A stretch of 64,000 bases of DNA from Paraphysomonas bandaiensis (Eukaryota > Chrysophyceae): assembly GCA_965644295.1 (NCBI GenBank), contig CBFFRP010000380.1, positions 124,001 to 188,000 on the forward strand, in the 5' to 3' direction. The notes under the pieces are model-generated. The model had not been told where the DNA came from and ran no database searches. It worked only from the letters and a program-made list of their open reading frames with translations. How positions within the stretch are numbered: position 1 is the first letter of the stretch; each line of letters opens with the position of its first letter. A program made the translations under genes and the position numbers. Shown in pieces: positions 1 to 11,587 of the stretch.

Positions 1-378
1 CTTCTGTCTAGCTGCCTCCTCTGCCTCAGCCTTCTGTCTAGCTGCCTCCTCTGCCTCAGCCTTCTGTCTAGCTGCCTCCTCTGCCTCAGCCTTCTGTCTA
101 GCTGCCTCCTCAGCCTTCTGTCTAGCTGCCTCCTCAGCCTCAGCCTTCTGTCTAGCTGCTTCCTCAGCCTCAGCCTTCTGTCTAGCTGCCTCCTCTGCCT
201 CAGCTTTCTGTCTAGCTACCTCCTCTGCCTCAGCCTTCTGTCTAGCTGCCTCCTCTGCCTCAGCCTTCTGTCTAGCTGCCTCCTCTGCCGCAGCCTTCTG
301 TCTAGCTGCCTCCTCAGCCTTCTGTCTAGCTGCCTCCTCAGCCGCAGCCTTCTGTCTAGCTGCCTCCTCAGCCGCAGC
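1..378 (-). repeat. In-frame coding minisatellite, 30-bp unit
   Basis: Thirteen tandem units are present: eleven of 30 bp and two of 24 bp (91-114 and 295-318). All lengths are multiples of three, so the frame of the repeat protein is kept. A fourteenth, degenerate unit begins at 379. Units differ by single substitutions, and the 24-bp units lack one codon pair. The array reaches the window edge and probably continues. Confidence 0.95.
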
Positions 379-639
379 CTTCTGTCTAGCTACTTCGTTA
401 TTCTGAGTGGTCTCTTGCTGAGCTGATGCAGTGACTGTTTTTGTTAATTGTGTTTCTAAATTTTGTCCAGTAGAAGTTTTTGTATCAGTACGATCCGCAT
501 ATGTGACTTGCAAGTTAACTGCATCGGAATCAACATGCTGGTAGCTAGTAGCAGTAGGTGATGTGTGATCTCCATTCTCTACTAGTGGGGCTTCATCTGA
601 TGCATTACTTGAGTTCTCAGAACTAAAACAACATCCCAT
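1..639 (-). CDS. Putative lipid-anchored Ala/Glu-rich repeat protein (3' partial)
   Basis: The reading frame starts at 639 on the minus strand and is open to the window edge, so the C-terminus is missing. The protein begins MGCCFSSEN: a glycine at position 2 followed by two cysteines is the classic context for N-myristoylation plus palmitoylation, so I infer membrane attachment. About 85 residues of Ser/Thr/Gln-rich sequence follow. Then come tandem 10-residue units of the form AEAEEAARQK, with 8-residue variants AEEAARQK, encoded by the minisatellite at 1-378. The alternating Ala, Glu, Arg and Lys pattern should form a long charged helix or coiled coil. I do not recognise a family. No introns are seen in this part. 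It is divergently arranged with the hydrolase at 1181, and their shared interval carries two perfect GTACAGCAGTAC palindromes. Confidence 0.75.
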   Translation of the reverse strand, partial: MGCCFSSENSSNASDEAPLVENGDHTSPTATSYQHVDSDAVNLQVTYADRTDTKTSTGQNLETQLTKTVTASAQQETTQNNEVARQKAAAEEAARQKAAAEEAARQKAEEAARQKAAAEEAARQKAEAEEAARQKAEAEEVARQKAEAEEAARQKAEAEEAARQKAEAEEAARQKAEEAARQKAEAEEAARQKAEAEEAARQKAEAEEAARQK

Positions 640-1180
640 ATTTTAATGTATATGATAATAAATCTTCTATTAATGATTGGAGTTTATTTATGGATTGAAT
701 GTCTATTTATGTGTGTATTGTTGTATGGTGATTGTTTATGATATGAGGATGAGGCTACATGCTGCTATCTCTGCACTCAACCCCACATATTGAGACATGT
801 ACTTTAGTACATATCTTTCTATACTATATAGAGTACAGCAGTACATAGTTTTTCAGTACCTTCCTGTACACTGCTGTGTACATACACTCTGCATACCTAC
901 GTACCCATGTACATGTACTGCTGTACGTGGGTAGATTTGTCAAATAGTCCTAAATTCCTGAAAATCAAGTCATCAAATATCCGGATATCTGGCTCTACAG
1001 GTACCATATCTTTCCCTATATACTCGTACGTCTATGTAGTATGGAGTATAGTGTAGTGCTGTATATTCTTCAGGTCATTGTCCCTCTACATATACACATA
1101 CATACATACATGCATCCTCTCCTCCCCACTCTCACTGTATCATCATATCTCAGTCCTATCAGTCATTACATCCCATCCCT
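640..1180. promoter_or_regulatory. Divergent intergenic region with paired GTACAGCAGTAC palindromes
   Basis: This interval separates two divergent starts (639 minus, 1181 plus). It contains GTACAGCAGTAC at 833-844 and its reverse complement GTACTGCTGTAC at 915-926, further partial copies around 861-890 and 1053, and short CATA repeats just before the hydrolase start. Related motifs occur in other divergent intervals of the window, so I infer a shared promoter element. No coding sequence is seen here. Confidence 0.45.
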
Positions 1181-1816
1181 ATGATACTATTCACAATCCC
1201 TCTCTTCATCTCTCTACTATCCACACATGCTTTATCTATACCTACAGACAAGACTATATCTACCCATATAGGCGACATCAGTATCCGTATAGTGGGAGAT
1301 GAGAACCATGATAAGATACCTGTCATCGCCATACCAGGAGCTAGCCCTCTATTACAAGATGAATGGATGCCTATCGCTCATATACTGAGTGAGAATGGAT
1401 ATGTTGTATATATACTGAACATACACTCTAATCATAATGCCAAAAAACAGATGGTTCGTATTATTCATGAGGCTGTACTGCATAACACGATAGGTGAAAG
1501 TAAAGCTATTATTATGGGAAAATCTTATGGAGGGGCTGTGGCACAAGCGTTTGCTGTGGCTCATCCAGAAGAAGTAATTAAGTTGTGTCTAGTTGCACCT
1601 GCGAGTTCGGATGAAAGTATGATCAGTGCCTTATATAGTGCTCACATAAAGGTGTTTTTGGCTTGGGCCCGTGACGACACTAATATTCCATTTTCTAACA
1701 CTGCCAAGTGGAGAGAATCTTATAAGAGTGGCTTAACCTTGCATTCGGTAGCTGTTGGGGGACACAGGGTACTAGAGGAGTACGCTAAGCCGATACTCGA
1801 ATTTCTTCAAAAATAA
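1181..1816 (+). CDS. Secreted alpha/beta hydrolase-fold protein
   Basis: An intronless 211-residue protein. Residues 1-19 form a signal peptide (hydrophobic, ending STHALS). The rest is a compact alpha/beta hydrolase. The nucleophile elbow is GKSYGG (Ser115), a candidate acid is Asp165 or Asp166 in ARDD, and the catalytic His is probably His195 in GGHRV. The IPGASPL stretch near residue 51 sits where the oxyanion-hole loop is expected. The core is short, with little room for a lid domain, as in small ABHD14-like or dienelactone-hydrolase-like members. The substrate cannot be told from sequence. The start follows an AT-rich, CATA-containing leader and is the first ATG that gives a signal peptide. 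Confidence 0.8.
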   Translation: MILFTIPLFISLLSTHALSIPTDKTISTHIGDISIRIVGDENHDKIPVIAIPGASPLLQDEWMPIAHILSENGYVVYILNIHSNHNAKKQMVRIIHEAVLHNTIGESKAIIMGKSYGGAVAQAFAVAHPEEVIKLCLVAPASSDESMISALYSAHIKVFLAWARDDTNIPFSNTAKWRESYKSGLTLHSVAVGGHRVLEEYAKPILEFLQK

Positions 1817-2470
1817 GGCTGTTGTGTAGGCGAACGACTGAATTAATGGTATTTTTATAGTTATTGGGCGGTATAAGCCGTCTTCAAATTGAATGAGCGG
1901 TAATTTCAAGGACTTTAAATATTCAATATAAATGGAACGATGTAATAAATTTACACGAATTAGAATTAGACACTTTTGCTCCCACAGATACCATTGTATT
2001 CATAATATGCAATTATTAAGTGTAGTCATTATTAGTTAATCTACAGTCACTGCTATTAATTAAAATACCCTTAGCAGTAATCACTGGAGAACCTAGGCTC
2101 GGGAACAATATATAATATATTATATTGTAGCTAGTTTGGCTATCATGCTATCATGTGTCATGTAGTGATAAGGGATAAAATTCTATAGATTGGCGCTTTG
2201 GGGACATCAGTATATGTTGTACTATCAATTTATCAATAAATCATACAACACAATATACAGTTCCCTAGTCCTGGGTCCTGGTGTATATCGACGCACAGGA
2301 GAACCGATCTTACGACCACCGTCACTCATGTGGCCAACGTTTAGTAATAAGTACAGCATACTGCACTCTTTCTGGCATAGTGCAAGAATCACATCGAACG
2401 ATAGGGTAAAATAAGGAGAACAATACGAAAAGAATCACATATATTAATAGTGTACGCGATTGTTGGAAAT
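1817..2470. other. Convergent intergenic region, nothing recognised
   Basis: AT-rich 3' flank shared by the convergent hydrolase and TRAPPC9 genes. A 74-codon open frame at 2190-2414 begins at a non-ATG codon and shows no family features, so I treat it as noncoding. Confidence 0.5.
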
Positions 2471-5400
2471 TCACTCACTAACTATACAAACTGGACAATC
2501 TAGCGTCCACCAAATAGAATTTCCCATTTCACCATCAGCAATGTCCAGTTCTCGGACAAAAGTATATATGAAATATCCACGACAGCGAGTAAAACAAACG
2601 CTTATTTCATGATGAAATGACGAGTTCCCACTTTCATCTTTCACTGGCGCCTCCAATACAGCTCTTGGCCTGCCGGTAACCACAAAATCAGTAGATTCCC
2701 TGTTGTCGTTGTTAGACACAATCACTACAAGAACTTCTACGCGCCGCTTGTCTTCTTCTATCATCAATCCTGAGCTGGGATCATTGGGGAGTAATTTGAC
2801 GTCCACTCTGAACCTATGAAATTGTCTCGCCTGCACATATATAGTCGTATCTCCTGTGGATGCAGGACTTTTTGAAAAGTAAGAATTGAACTCAAACGTT
2901 GGGAGCATCAGGCTATCGACAACTGCATCAGAGGTAGTTGTACAATGAAATCTACCCTTTCTACTTAGGACATTGCCACCTCCAATACTAGAATGATTCA
3001 TGCTCCAGTTGAGACATAAAGAGGACATAGCCTGACGATGAGCTTCTCGCTGACTTATGTCATTCGTCAGCGTAGCACACTGAAAGTAGGTGCGCAAATC
3101 GTCTACAGACACGAGGGCAATGATATTTACAGAGGAGTGGGCTGCCACTTCGATGTAGTGAGCATCTGCCTCCAAATCGCCCGAGTGCCCCCTCGGATAC
3201 ACGCACTGCCATTTCAGTTGAGCACTCCCGGTCTCGCTACCTTTCAACAGCGAGGAAGTGCTGATAGAAATCGAACAGGGCGATTGATTGGTAATCTGAA
3301 GTATTGTTATTGCGTCAGTAAATTAATACCAAACCAGTACCTCGACAGCATATCGTCTAATCTTGCTGCAGCATGAAACTTCTGTGCCCTTCAATGTCCC
3401 GCCCTCCTCCCTGCACCGCCCCTCCGATGACTTTCCAAGAGCTTCTTTCACAGCTGCCAGAGCATTGGCAGAAACGACGCTGTCTCTGTGAGGGATGAAA
3501 GGACATCGCGAAACAATTTCAAATCCCGATAGAGTGTGGGTCTGGTACTTGTTCAGGTCCATTAATGCATCGTCAAGAGGAACTATAGCAGATACGCGGA
3601 TGTCGGATGACAGTTCCACAGCTACATCCAATATTGACCTATCGAAAAATTCCAATTAGGTTAATACTTTAGAAACACTCTACGCCCTATTGCTCACCGT
3701 CGGACATATACGGTGTCAGAGCCAGAGCCGACGGGCTGGGAGGGTTCCATAGATTTCTCTGAATCACTAACACATTGTAACAAATATCGATCCATCCCCG
3801 GGAACTCTGAAAATAATAAAGAATAAAGAGCACGGATTATCAGAAATAAAGACAAATAGGTATATATAGAAGGCACCTGATATGTATTCCACATCAATCC
3901 GTAGATCGAATTCAGCCGACTCACCAGTGCTACCACAGCACATGAAGTTCGAGAATTCCAGCCCCAAAGCTATACGATCACGGGGGGCTAGCGGTAAATT
4001 TACTCGCGGTACATCCTCACTTTCATCACAACCAACCAGGCGCACCAAAATAGGAAAAGCAAGTTCAGCATCGTCACCGGAAGAATGTGTACGCTTGAAC
4101 ACAGAAGCAGGAAGCATGGAAGGGTCGGTCTTAAGTCCAGCAACTAAAACTTGAGTGAAAGGAAGCAAGGTATACACCGCCTTCGCTTTGGATGGGCTCA
4201 CACCAAATATTTCCGCGTTTCGCCAGGTGCACACAACAGTTATTCGCAGGTCAACAACCTAAACTATTGATAAACAAAAATCAAACGCATACAAAAGCAA
4301 CTGACCTTTAAAGATGCGGATAGATTATTTAGTCGTATCGTCTCCCGCCTGACCTCGTTGTCGTAAAGTTTCATTGCCAGGCTTTCGCACCCTGTCACCA
4401 CTGAATCTGTACAAAACAAATAACACAAAAAGATGATCGACAATGGTATGCGCACCAGCTACAATAGTAGCATTCCCAGCTCTATACTTCTCTGAGCCCA
4501 TATTCTCAAGATCGCCAACGCCGGACTGTTGCTGACCGAGATCCGGCCCCCAAGAGGCCGACAGAGATAGAGCGGCACTCTCAGGCACTACGCTTACCTC
4601 AGTGGTGCGATAGTTGTTAGCTGAAGCGTCAGAGTTGCCAGTGCTGCAGGATGTGGCTTCTTCCGGGTCCGTGTCAAAGTGTGCTGGTGGGGTTTTGCTA
4701 TGAGACTTAACTACACTCCATGGGTACTTCCAAGGAAGGGCAAGCTCGCGCGACAATAATGTCAGGCCTTTACCAGTAGCCGAGTCTACATAGCTGCAGT
4801 GTACTGCATTATATATGGAATACCTAATTCCTTTTATTTGCACTGGGCCGGTAGCACGTGGGCACACAGCCAGATGAGTGGAAAATTCCTTAGTTTTAGG
4901 AGGTATGACGACGGATTTCGCAGGTCGGCAGGAGTGCTGCGGACCATCAATAAGAAGGTGGACGTCGTGCAGATGCATTGGGACAGCCAAAGGATTGCAA
5001 AGGGTTGCCTCCACTATTGCAACGGTCCCTACAGACCACAAAAGTGAAATAGTGCTCGAACGCGACTTGTCTTTCCTGCGCTTGGCTTCGAAAGGATCAT
5101 AGAAAAGAGCAGAAGCAGTCTCGGCAACCATCGGAGCAGTGGCCCCAGAGGCAGCTACCGAGCCTCTAGGAATGATGTTGATCGGCGTATAGGCCTGATC
5201 CTCAGTAGCCGGTATCGGTCTGAGGCGGATAAGAAAGGGAAGGCCATCTAAAACCAAGGGAGTCGCGGGAGGGATTTCAGCACAAACAGAAGATAGAGCG
5301 CTAAGAGACTGGCTTTGGGAGTCCAGGGGCACACCCAAGCGGTAAGAGGGGTCTGGGATTGAAGAGGGTACATACAGTACAGTACGTGTAGTAGAGGCTG

Positions 5401-8216
5401 GGGGAGTAGATGGAGTGACATCTAAGGGCGCATGCGATGGCGAAGTAGGTTCAGTGACTAGAGAACAATGTAGAGCTGCTGGGTCTGAAACAGATCCGTT
5501 TTGCTTAGCAAGGGCAACTGCAGCAGCACTACCGTTTAAAGAGAACGGCGAATTGCTCGTTGATGATCCTACTCCGACATTGGAGCGAGGTCCGAGTTTC
5601 TTCTTCTTTTTTAGTACAAGATTTTGCACAAATGGCGATATTTTTGGAACATTAATATGACCACGAACGTTCTTGAGAGCCTCTGGATTGAACCTAGCAC
5701 CCCAATTACTATTGCTGTGATCGGAGTGCTCGGAATGAGAGTCATCTTGCGAGACTGTGTCCTGCTGTGAGTGGTCCATACCAGTCATAGAATTTAAAGT
5801 CGCCTGGCCATTGTTGACGTACGAGGAACTCCTACCAGACCTAGATATGTCATGATAAGACATATTTGAAGCAATTGCAGAAACAGAAATAGAGCGCGGA
5901 TGGTCCGGCTCCGGTGCATGAGGTGACGCGGTATTCACGCTGCCTTCCTCTAAACCCCTAGGAGATGATTTGCCTTCGCTACCCATCGTCGACTGACCGG
6001 AAAATGAAAACTTGTGTACTGTGCTTTGCAAATATTGTTGCGGGGCACTATTCTCCCGCCACCGCTGCGCTTTTGGATCTGTGTCCAGCGGCGATTGATA
6101 GGCAGATCCCTTCCCACTACTGTCTTTCATATCTTCTAGCAATGAACTAGACCCTATCCATAGCCTGCGATTGCGGTGTCGATTCTCTTCCATTTCTCCT
6201 ACCAGTCGTAGTAACGCCGCAAGGCACCTTTACACATCCCGATTACATATTACAACTAAATTGTCATGCAAATCACACCTAGCAGTTGCAGATGTATCCC
6301 CAAACTCCTTCGCGAAATGAGCACTGTGGGCAAGTAGCATGCGACGCATTCCAGCCCAACTCCTCTCTGGATTCACCGTGACTATATCCTGCTCTTCCTC
6401 TTCAGCGAGCTGTATTCCATACTGCTGACAGGCACATCTCACCTGAAAACGCAGTTGAAGGAAAAATGCAGAACTGTGTTTTCGAGCACAAAGTGGTACA
6501 AGCAAGCTCATGTGCAGGTTATTTTCATTGCAATTGACTTACCAGAGAGTGAGCCACAGACACGTTCTCTGAGTCCGCGCTTAGCAGGGCGGCAACGTAG
6601 AGAAGGAAGGCATACTTCCGTTTCATATTCATGCGTAAGCATGTGAACGCACCCTCGATGGTGCACTCTATCTGCTGGGGGAGGTTCAACCCAGGTACTG
6701 CTGCTGCTCTCAACACAAAATCCATCACCTTTTGTTGCCTTTCTGGAGAAGGGCTCAACTGCTCATGCATGCGTGCCAAGCGAAGGGAACACTCCACCTC
6801 AAGACCGCACAGCGCAATATTCCTGGAGTAGAGGGACATCGCCTCCACGCAGCGCTCCTCCGCCACTCGTACCACTCCCCCAGTTACAGATCCTACCCCC
6901 CCGCTAGATACAAGACTTCTTATCTCCCGTACCATGCCCAGTAGTTCTTCTGACGCCCCACTACCAAGTCGCAACATCGTCAACATAACCAACACAGACC
7001 CTTCAAGAGAGCTCGCGAGCCACATAGAGTCATTCTGGCTGCGACAATCTGATATGGCGGCACTGTAGTGTTCCCAAGCATCTTGAGGGGAGCACACTTG
7101 CATACACAAGTCTCCCATCCACTTCCGGATCCTACCAGGAAGACGTCGCCTGACTCGCCTGCTAGCTTCACTCCCCCCACTGTTGTCCTCCATTTCCTCA
7201 TATGTGGTGGTGAGCGGTAGCCACGGGGGCATCGGAAAAGGAGCAGTGGAGAAAGCAGAAGTGTTCGCGAGTTTAACTCTCAACTCCTCACATGTGGCTA
7301 TCCGTTCCTCAGCGTCCTGGAATAGTCGCACTGCTACATTTCCCATAATCTCCTTGGTGTGAACGTCTATCATGCTGCCACCCTCGCACTCTCCATCCGG
7401 TGGAAATATAACCATGGCGTAGGGGTCTCGGGCTGGGGAGGAAGGGGAATTATTGTCAGCAAAAGGCAGCTGGGGGGGAGGCCGAGGAGTGCCGCCATCA
7501 GACATGGATGCCACTGCCGCGAAGTAATTAAAAACGAAGTATCTCTTAAGTACAACATGAGGGTGGCGTCTACAGTGGAAAGATAAGATGTCGACAAGAG
7601 TAGCTGCATTGCATCACCTAGAATAGTAGTCCATATCTTCAATCAACCGTGATGAAGTCGACGAATCCAACTCGGGATAGTTGATCACACCAATAACAAC
7701 CAAAATTCGGCGACAACACTTAAACAAACAACCGTCACTACCTATGAAACATTGCTAGTGATTAAAAATATACCTGAAAGTTGTCTAAATCACTTGGACC
7801 ATTTGCGACGCGGTCATATCGAAGATACTCGAACAAAATATTCGCTCCACCAGATAGCCAGTTGAAATTTCTGTTAGGGAATAAGTGCAATTAGTATGAC
7901 TATATAGAGCATATCATCCACTTCTCCCCACATACTTGAACATAGAGTTCTGATTTTTCCATTCGCTTGGACGGTTTAAGTCAAACACTGGCAGATTCCT
8001 GTATCTCATATGAGCCACTAGGATCACTGTGAATATATGTATGAGACAATACCTGGTGCGTGATACGATCTCAAAGTGTTTATCATACATGCTATTGTCA
8101 CCAATAGGTACAACTAAGACCTGTATCCTCTGTTAGTATGTGTATGTGTATATATATATGCATACGTGTACCTTTATAGCACGAGCTTCATCAAAAGTTT
8201 GATTGAAAGATATCAT
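2471..8216 (-). CDS. TRAPPC9: TRAPPC9/Trs120-like subunit of the TRAPPII complex
   Basis: Thirteen exons (8216-8172, 8129-8053, 8004-7936, 7870-7774, 7718-7618, 7569-6543, 6442-6279, 6227-4456, 4406-4306, 4258-3877, 3806-3698, 3638-3341, 3295-2471) give 1688 residues with consistent phases. Trs120/TRAPPC9 is a core subunit of the TRAPPII tether and Rab exchange factor at the Golgi. Support: an N-terminal VLVVPIG strand and a later ILVVIGVI strand; the family stretch KWMGDLCMQVCSPQDAWEHY followed by a WLASSLEG helix in exon 6; and beta-sandwich-like repeats toward the C-terminus, including NPLAVPMHLHDVHL. The protein is longer than usual (about 1100-1300) because exon 8 holds a Ser/Pro/Thr-rich insert of about 200 residues. 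The exon 2/3 join is the least certain: a 48-nt intron is assumed, but the frame is also open straight through. Confidence 0.85.
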
Positions 8217-8735
8217 CACACTTCTTTCAATACACTTCTAATAACTGCTCAAGATACCCTCCAATTGAGGTAATAAATGATGGCTGGAGGGAATGTATTG
8301 ACTTCACAATTTGGTGAAAAATCCTGCATAGATGCCAGGTACATACATACATACATACATACATACATACATACATACATACATACCTACCTACCTACCT
8401 ACCTACCTACCTATACATACACATGCATACATGCATACATACATACATACATACATACATACATACATACATACATACATACATACATACATACATACAT
8501 ACATACATACATACAGCATACATACATACATACATACATACATACATACATACATACATACATACATACATACATACATACATACATACATACATACATA
8601 CATACATACATACATACATACATACATACATACATACATAGGCCTGAATGTAGCGGTGTATGGATGACACTCTAGACGTTAGTATTACCAGGCCAGTAAG
8701 CGAACACTGATATTAACTATTGCATTGAAGTGAAG
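8217..8735. promoter_or_regulatory. TRAPPC9/MTHFR divergent promoter region with microsatellite
   Basis: Only 519 bp separate the two divergent ATG codons, and about 300 bp of that is the tetranucleotide tract at 8341-8641. The unique flanks (8217-8340 and 8642-8735) are all that is left for ordinary promoter elements of both genes. Confidence 0.5.
8341..8641. repeat. (CATA)n microsatellite with a (CTAC)n block
   Basis: About 300 bp of the tetranucleotide ACAT, with a (CTAC)n interruption near 8388-8411 and small breaks near 8412-8440 and 8514-8520. All frames through it are open on both strands, giving spurious YIHT and MYVC open frames. Confidence 0.97.
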
Positions 8736-10884
8736 ATGGTGAAGATAATCGAAAAAATCCAACAGTATGAGTCGGAGGGCACTTCGAATCCTTATTTTTC
8801 ATTCGAATACTTTCCACCGAAGACAGAAGCCGGTGTAGAGAACTTGTAAGTATACATCCATACATACATATGTACACATACATCTGTACATATACATACG
8901 TACATACGTACATTCCATTAATCATCTTACTCATATCTTCCACAGGTATCTCCGTATGGATAGAATGACAGCTATGCAACCTATATTTGTAGATGTACGT
9001 GTACTCTCATACCCCCCGCACTAACAGTCCTAATAGTCCTATAGATTACATGGGGAGCTGGTGCATCAACTAAATCTCTTACTATGGCAATAGCTGAATA
9101 TGCTCAGAAATATTTTGGTGTAGAAGTTTTAATGCACTTAACATGTACAGGACAGACACAAAATCAGATACGAGAGACTCTGAAACAAGCTAAAGAAATG
9201 GGTATACATAATATACTTGCTTTACGTGGCGATCCTCCGAAAGGAGCCCTTACATGGACGCCCTGTAATGATGGGTTTGATCGAGCTGTGGATTTGGTGC
9301 GATTTATCAAACAGGAGTTTGGGGATTACTTTGGAGTTGCAGTAGCTGCATTCCCTGAGGGCTACCCTCAAGTACCTCTTTCAGTCGGCGAGCAAATAGC
9401 GTACCTGAAGGATAAGGTGGACGCTGGGGCAGACTTTGTTCTAACACAGTTTTTCTACGACACATCTGTCTTCATTTCTTTTGTTGAAAAGTGTCGCGCA
9501 GCTGGCATATCGTGCCCAATCATACCAGGTGAAGATTATATCCATATTTCGTTTGTATTTTTATGATATCATTGATAGGGATGATGCCAATACAGAACTA
9601 TTCATCCTTTCAACGCATGACATCGTTCTGTCGTACCGCTGTCCCCCAGCGAGTATGGGAAGCAATCGCACCTATATCTGACAATGATGAGGCCGTGAAG
9701 GCATTTGGGGTTGAGCTGTGTGTGTCCATGTGCAACGACTTGCAAGCACATGGTGTGCGCGGCTTCCACTTTTATACCCTAAACCTAGAGCACAGTGTGC
9801 TCAGTGTGCTGCGGTCACTGCATGCGGACGATTCTCTGACAACGAGAAGGTACGTTCATTTTTGTATTGCCCCGTCTTCTCAAAGTACACTTCATGAAGA
9901 GGCTTACCGTGGCGCGGGTCGAGATCTAACCTCAGGGGTATGAACGAAGATGTGCGCCCAATCAATTGGGCGAACCGACCGAAGTCTTATATTGCTCGTA
10001 CCATGGAATGGGATGAGTTCCCCAACGGTAGATGGGGTGATAGTCGTTCTCCTGCTTTCGGAGAACTTTCTAACTCTCATTTTTTTGGGACAACGGTGTG
10101 CACCAAAGAAGACAGACTAGCGATGTGGGGGGAGGCCCCCTTGACTGATGAAGAGCTTGGGGATGTGTTTGCCAAGTACATAGAAGGGAAGATTCCAATA
10201 CTTCCCTGGTGCGAATCTGCACTGCAGGTGGAAACTGGTACTATTGCGCCCTTTCTGTTGGAGATAAACAGAAAGGGATTCTTCACGATAAATTCCCAGC
10301 CCTCTGTCAATGGGGCCCGCTCTGACCACAGCGTGTACGGTTGGGGGGGACCAGGAGGACGAGTGTACCAGAAATCTTATGTTGAGTTCTTTACCCGCCC
10401 GTCATATGTAGACCTTCTCATGGAGGCTATTCAAGATTTCCCTTCACTCACTCTGCACGCCATAAACTGCAACGGCGAGTCACGCTCGCATGCTTCGTCT
10501 AGCGGGAGCAGTAAGGGAGTGACCGCTCTGACTTGGGGAGTCTTCCCAGATAAAGAGATTCTGCAACCGACTATATTCGACCCGCATACTTTTGGGGTAT
10601 GGAGTAAGGAAGCATTTCAGCTGTGGCTAGAGGCATGGGCGGTACTCTACGACGATGAGACTGAGAGCTGTGCATTCATACATGATGTGAGTTTCCCATA
10701 GTGTGTTGCTGATTTTGAATAATAGTACCTTTTGCAGGTTCATGACACGTATTATCTTGTTGCCATTATCGACAATGAGTACATTGACTCAGACATGTAT
10801 GCCATATTTAGACGTGTGCTCAGCATGATCAAATCTACTAGTGATGAAGATGTGTTGGATGATTCCAGTGGGTTAGTTGTCTAG
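8736..10884 (+). CDS. MTHFR: Methylenetetrahydrofolate reductase
   Basis: Six exons (8736-8845, 8946-8994, 9045-9528, 9579-9849, 9936-10686, 10738-10884) encode 603 residues, close to the usual 600-660 for eukaryotic MTHFR. The enzyme reduces 5,10-methylene-THF to 5-methyl-THF with an FAD cofactor, feeding methionine synthase. Seen: the N-terminal FSFEYFPPKT with the family's catalytic Glu, the ALRGDPPKG loop, the long barrel through TQFFYD and GFHFYTLN, then the linker RPINWANRPKSY into the C-terminal domain that in other eukaryotes binds S-adenosylmethionine as allosteric inhibitor (EWDEFPNGRWGDSRSPAFGE). Cytosolic, with no targeting signal. Intron lengths are 50-100 nt with clean GT-AG ends. 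The start is the first ATG after the microsatellite that gives a conserved N-terminus. Confidence 0.97.
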
Positions 10885-11587
10885 TGACAGCCAACATTTC
10901 GCAATATTCAACTAGTTATATTAATCTAAACTCAATGTGTCAATATTTCATGGACCACACCGACTCTACCGTTAGCTATTGAGAAAAGTAAGTGATTCTC
11001 GTGGTCTTAATAGTAAATAAAAGGTTACATTGGTTTACGACACTCATAGCTACGCAATGGTATTTTGAATTTTAAAAGGTTAAAGCCATTCGCACATGAA
11101 AATACACTACTATAGGTTAATAGCTACTCCTCTCGGCATATCCCAATTGTTGCAGGTGCAATATTATAGTTTTTCCTTGCAACATTTAGAACATCTAATT
11201 GGGGTTGATGAATATCCTATAAATAATACCTGTGTGTGTACTTTCAGCATGTCTATGATGTAGTATTATAATTTATTATGTATTCGTAGAGTTGTAAAAA
11301 GGGTAATATAATTGACAAGTTGAATTAAATACATAGAGCAGCCACGCGCGTCTACTAAGTCGAAAGCCAAAGAATTAGCCGACGACAGAGCTCTTAATCT
11401 TATTCAAAGTTTGAGTAATATTATCATTGTGGAGGTTAATTTATACTAGAAATAAATTGTATTCTTTCCATAGAACGGACATGCCACTGTAAGTTTGAAA
11501 TCTTTCATTTACACTAATAAATGTACACACTACCCAAACGAGAATATATTACACGGCAACATAAATTAATTTGTATATTTATAAGAC
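10885..11587. other. Convergent AT-rich intergenic region
   Basis: Shared 3' flank of MTHFR and the minus-strand gene ending at 11588. AT-rich with no long open frame, repeat or RNA gene recognised. Confidence 0.5.

Noticed and set aside
1-378. Regular 30-bp repeats suggesting a CRISPR-like array
   Set aside because: Units are directly adjacent with no spacers, are multiples of three, and encode a continuous protein.
2190-2414. 74-codon open frame downstream of the hydrolase
   Set aside because: Non-ATG start, no neighbouring splice partner and no recognisable features.
8277-8675. Long open frames on both strands encoding YIHT or MYVC repeats
   Set aside because: They are translations of the CATA microsatellite, open in all frames, with no unique sequence.
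9529-9578. Apparent frameshifts or stops in MTHFR between adjacent open frames
   Set aside because: All breaks are explained by short GT-AG introns that restore an intact 603-residue protein.
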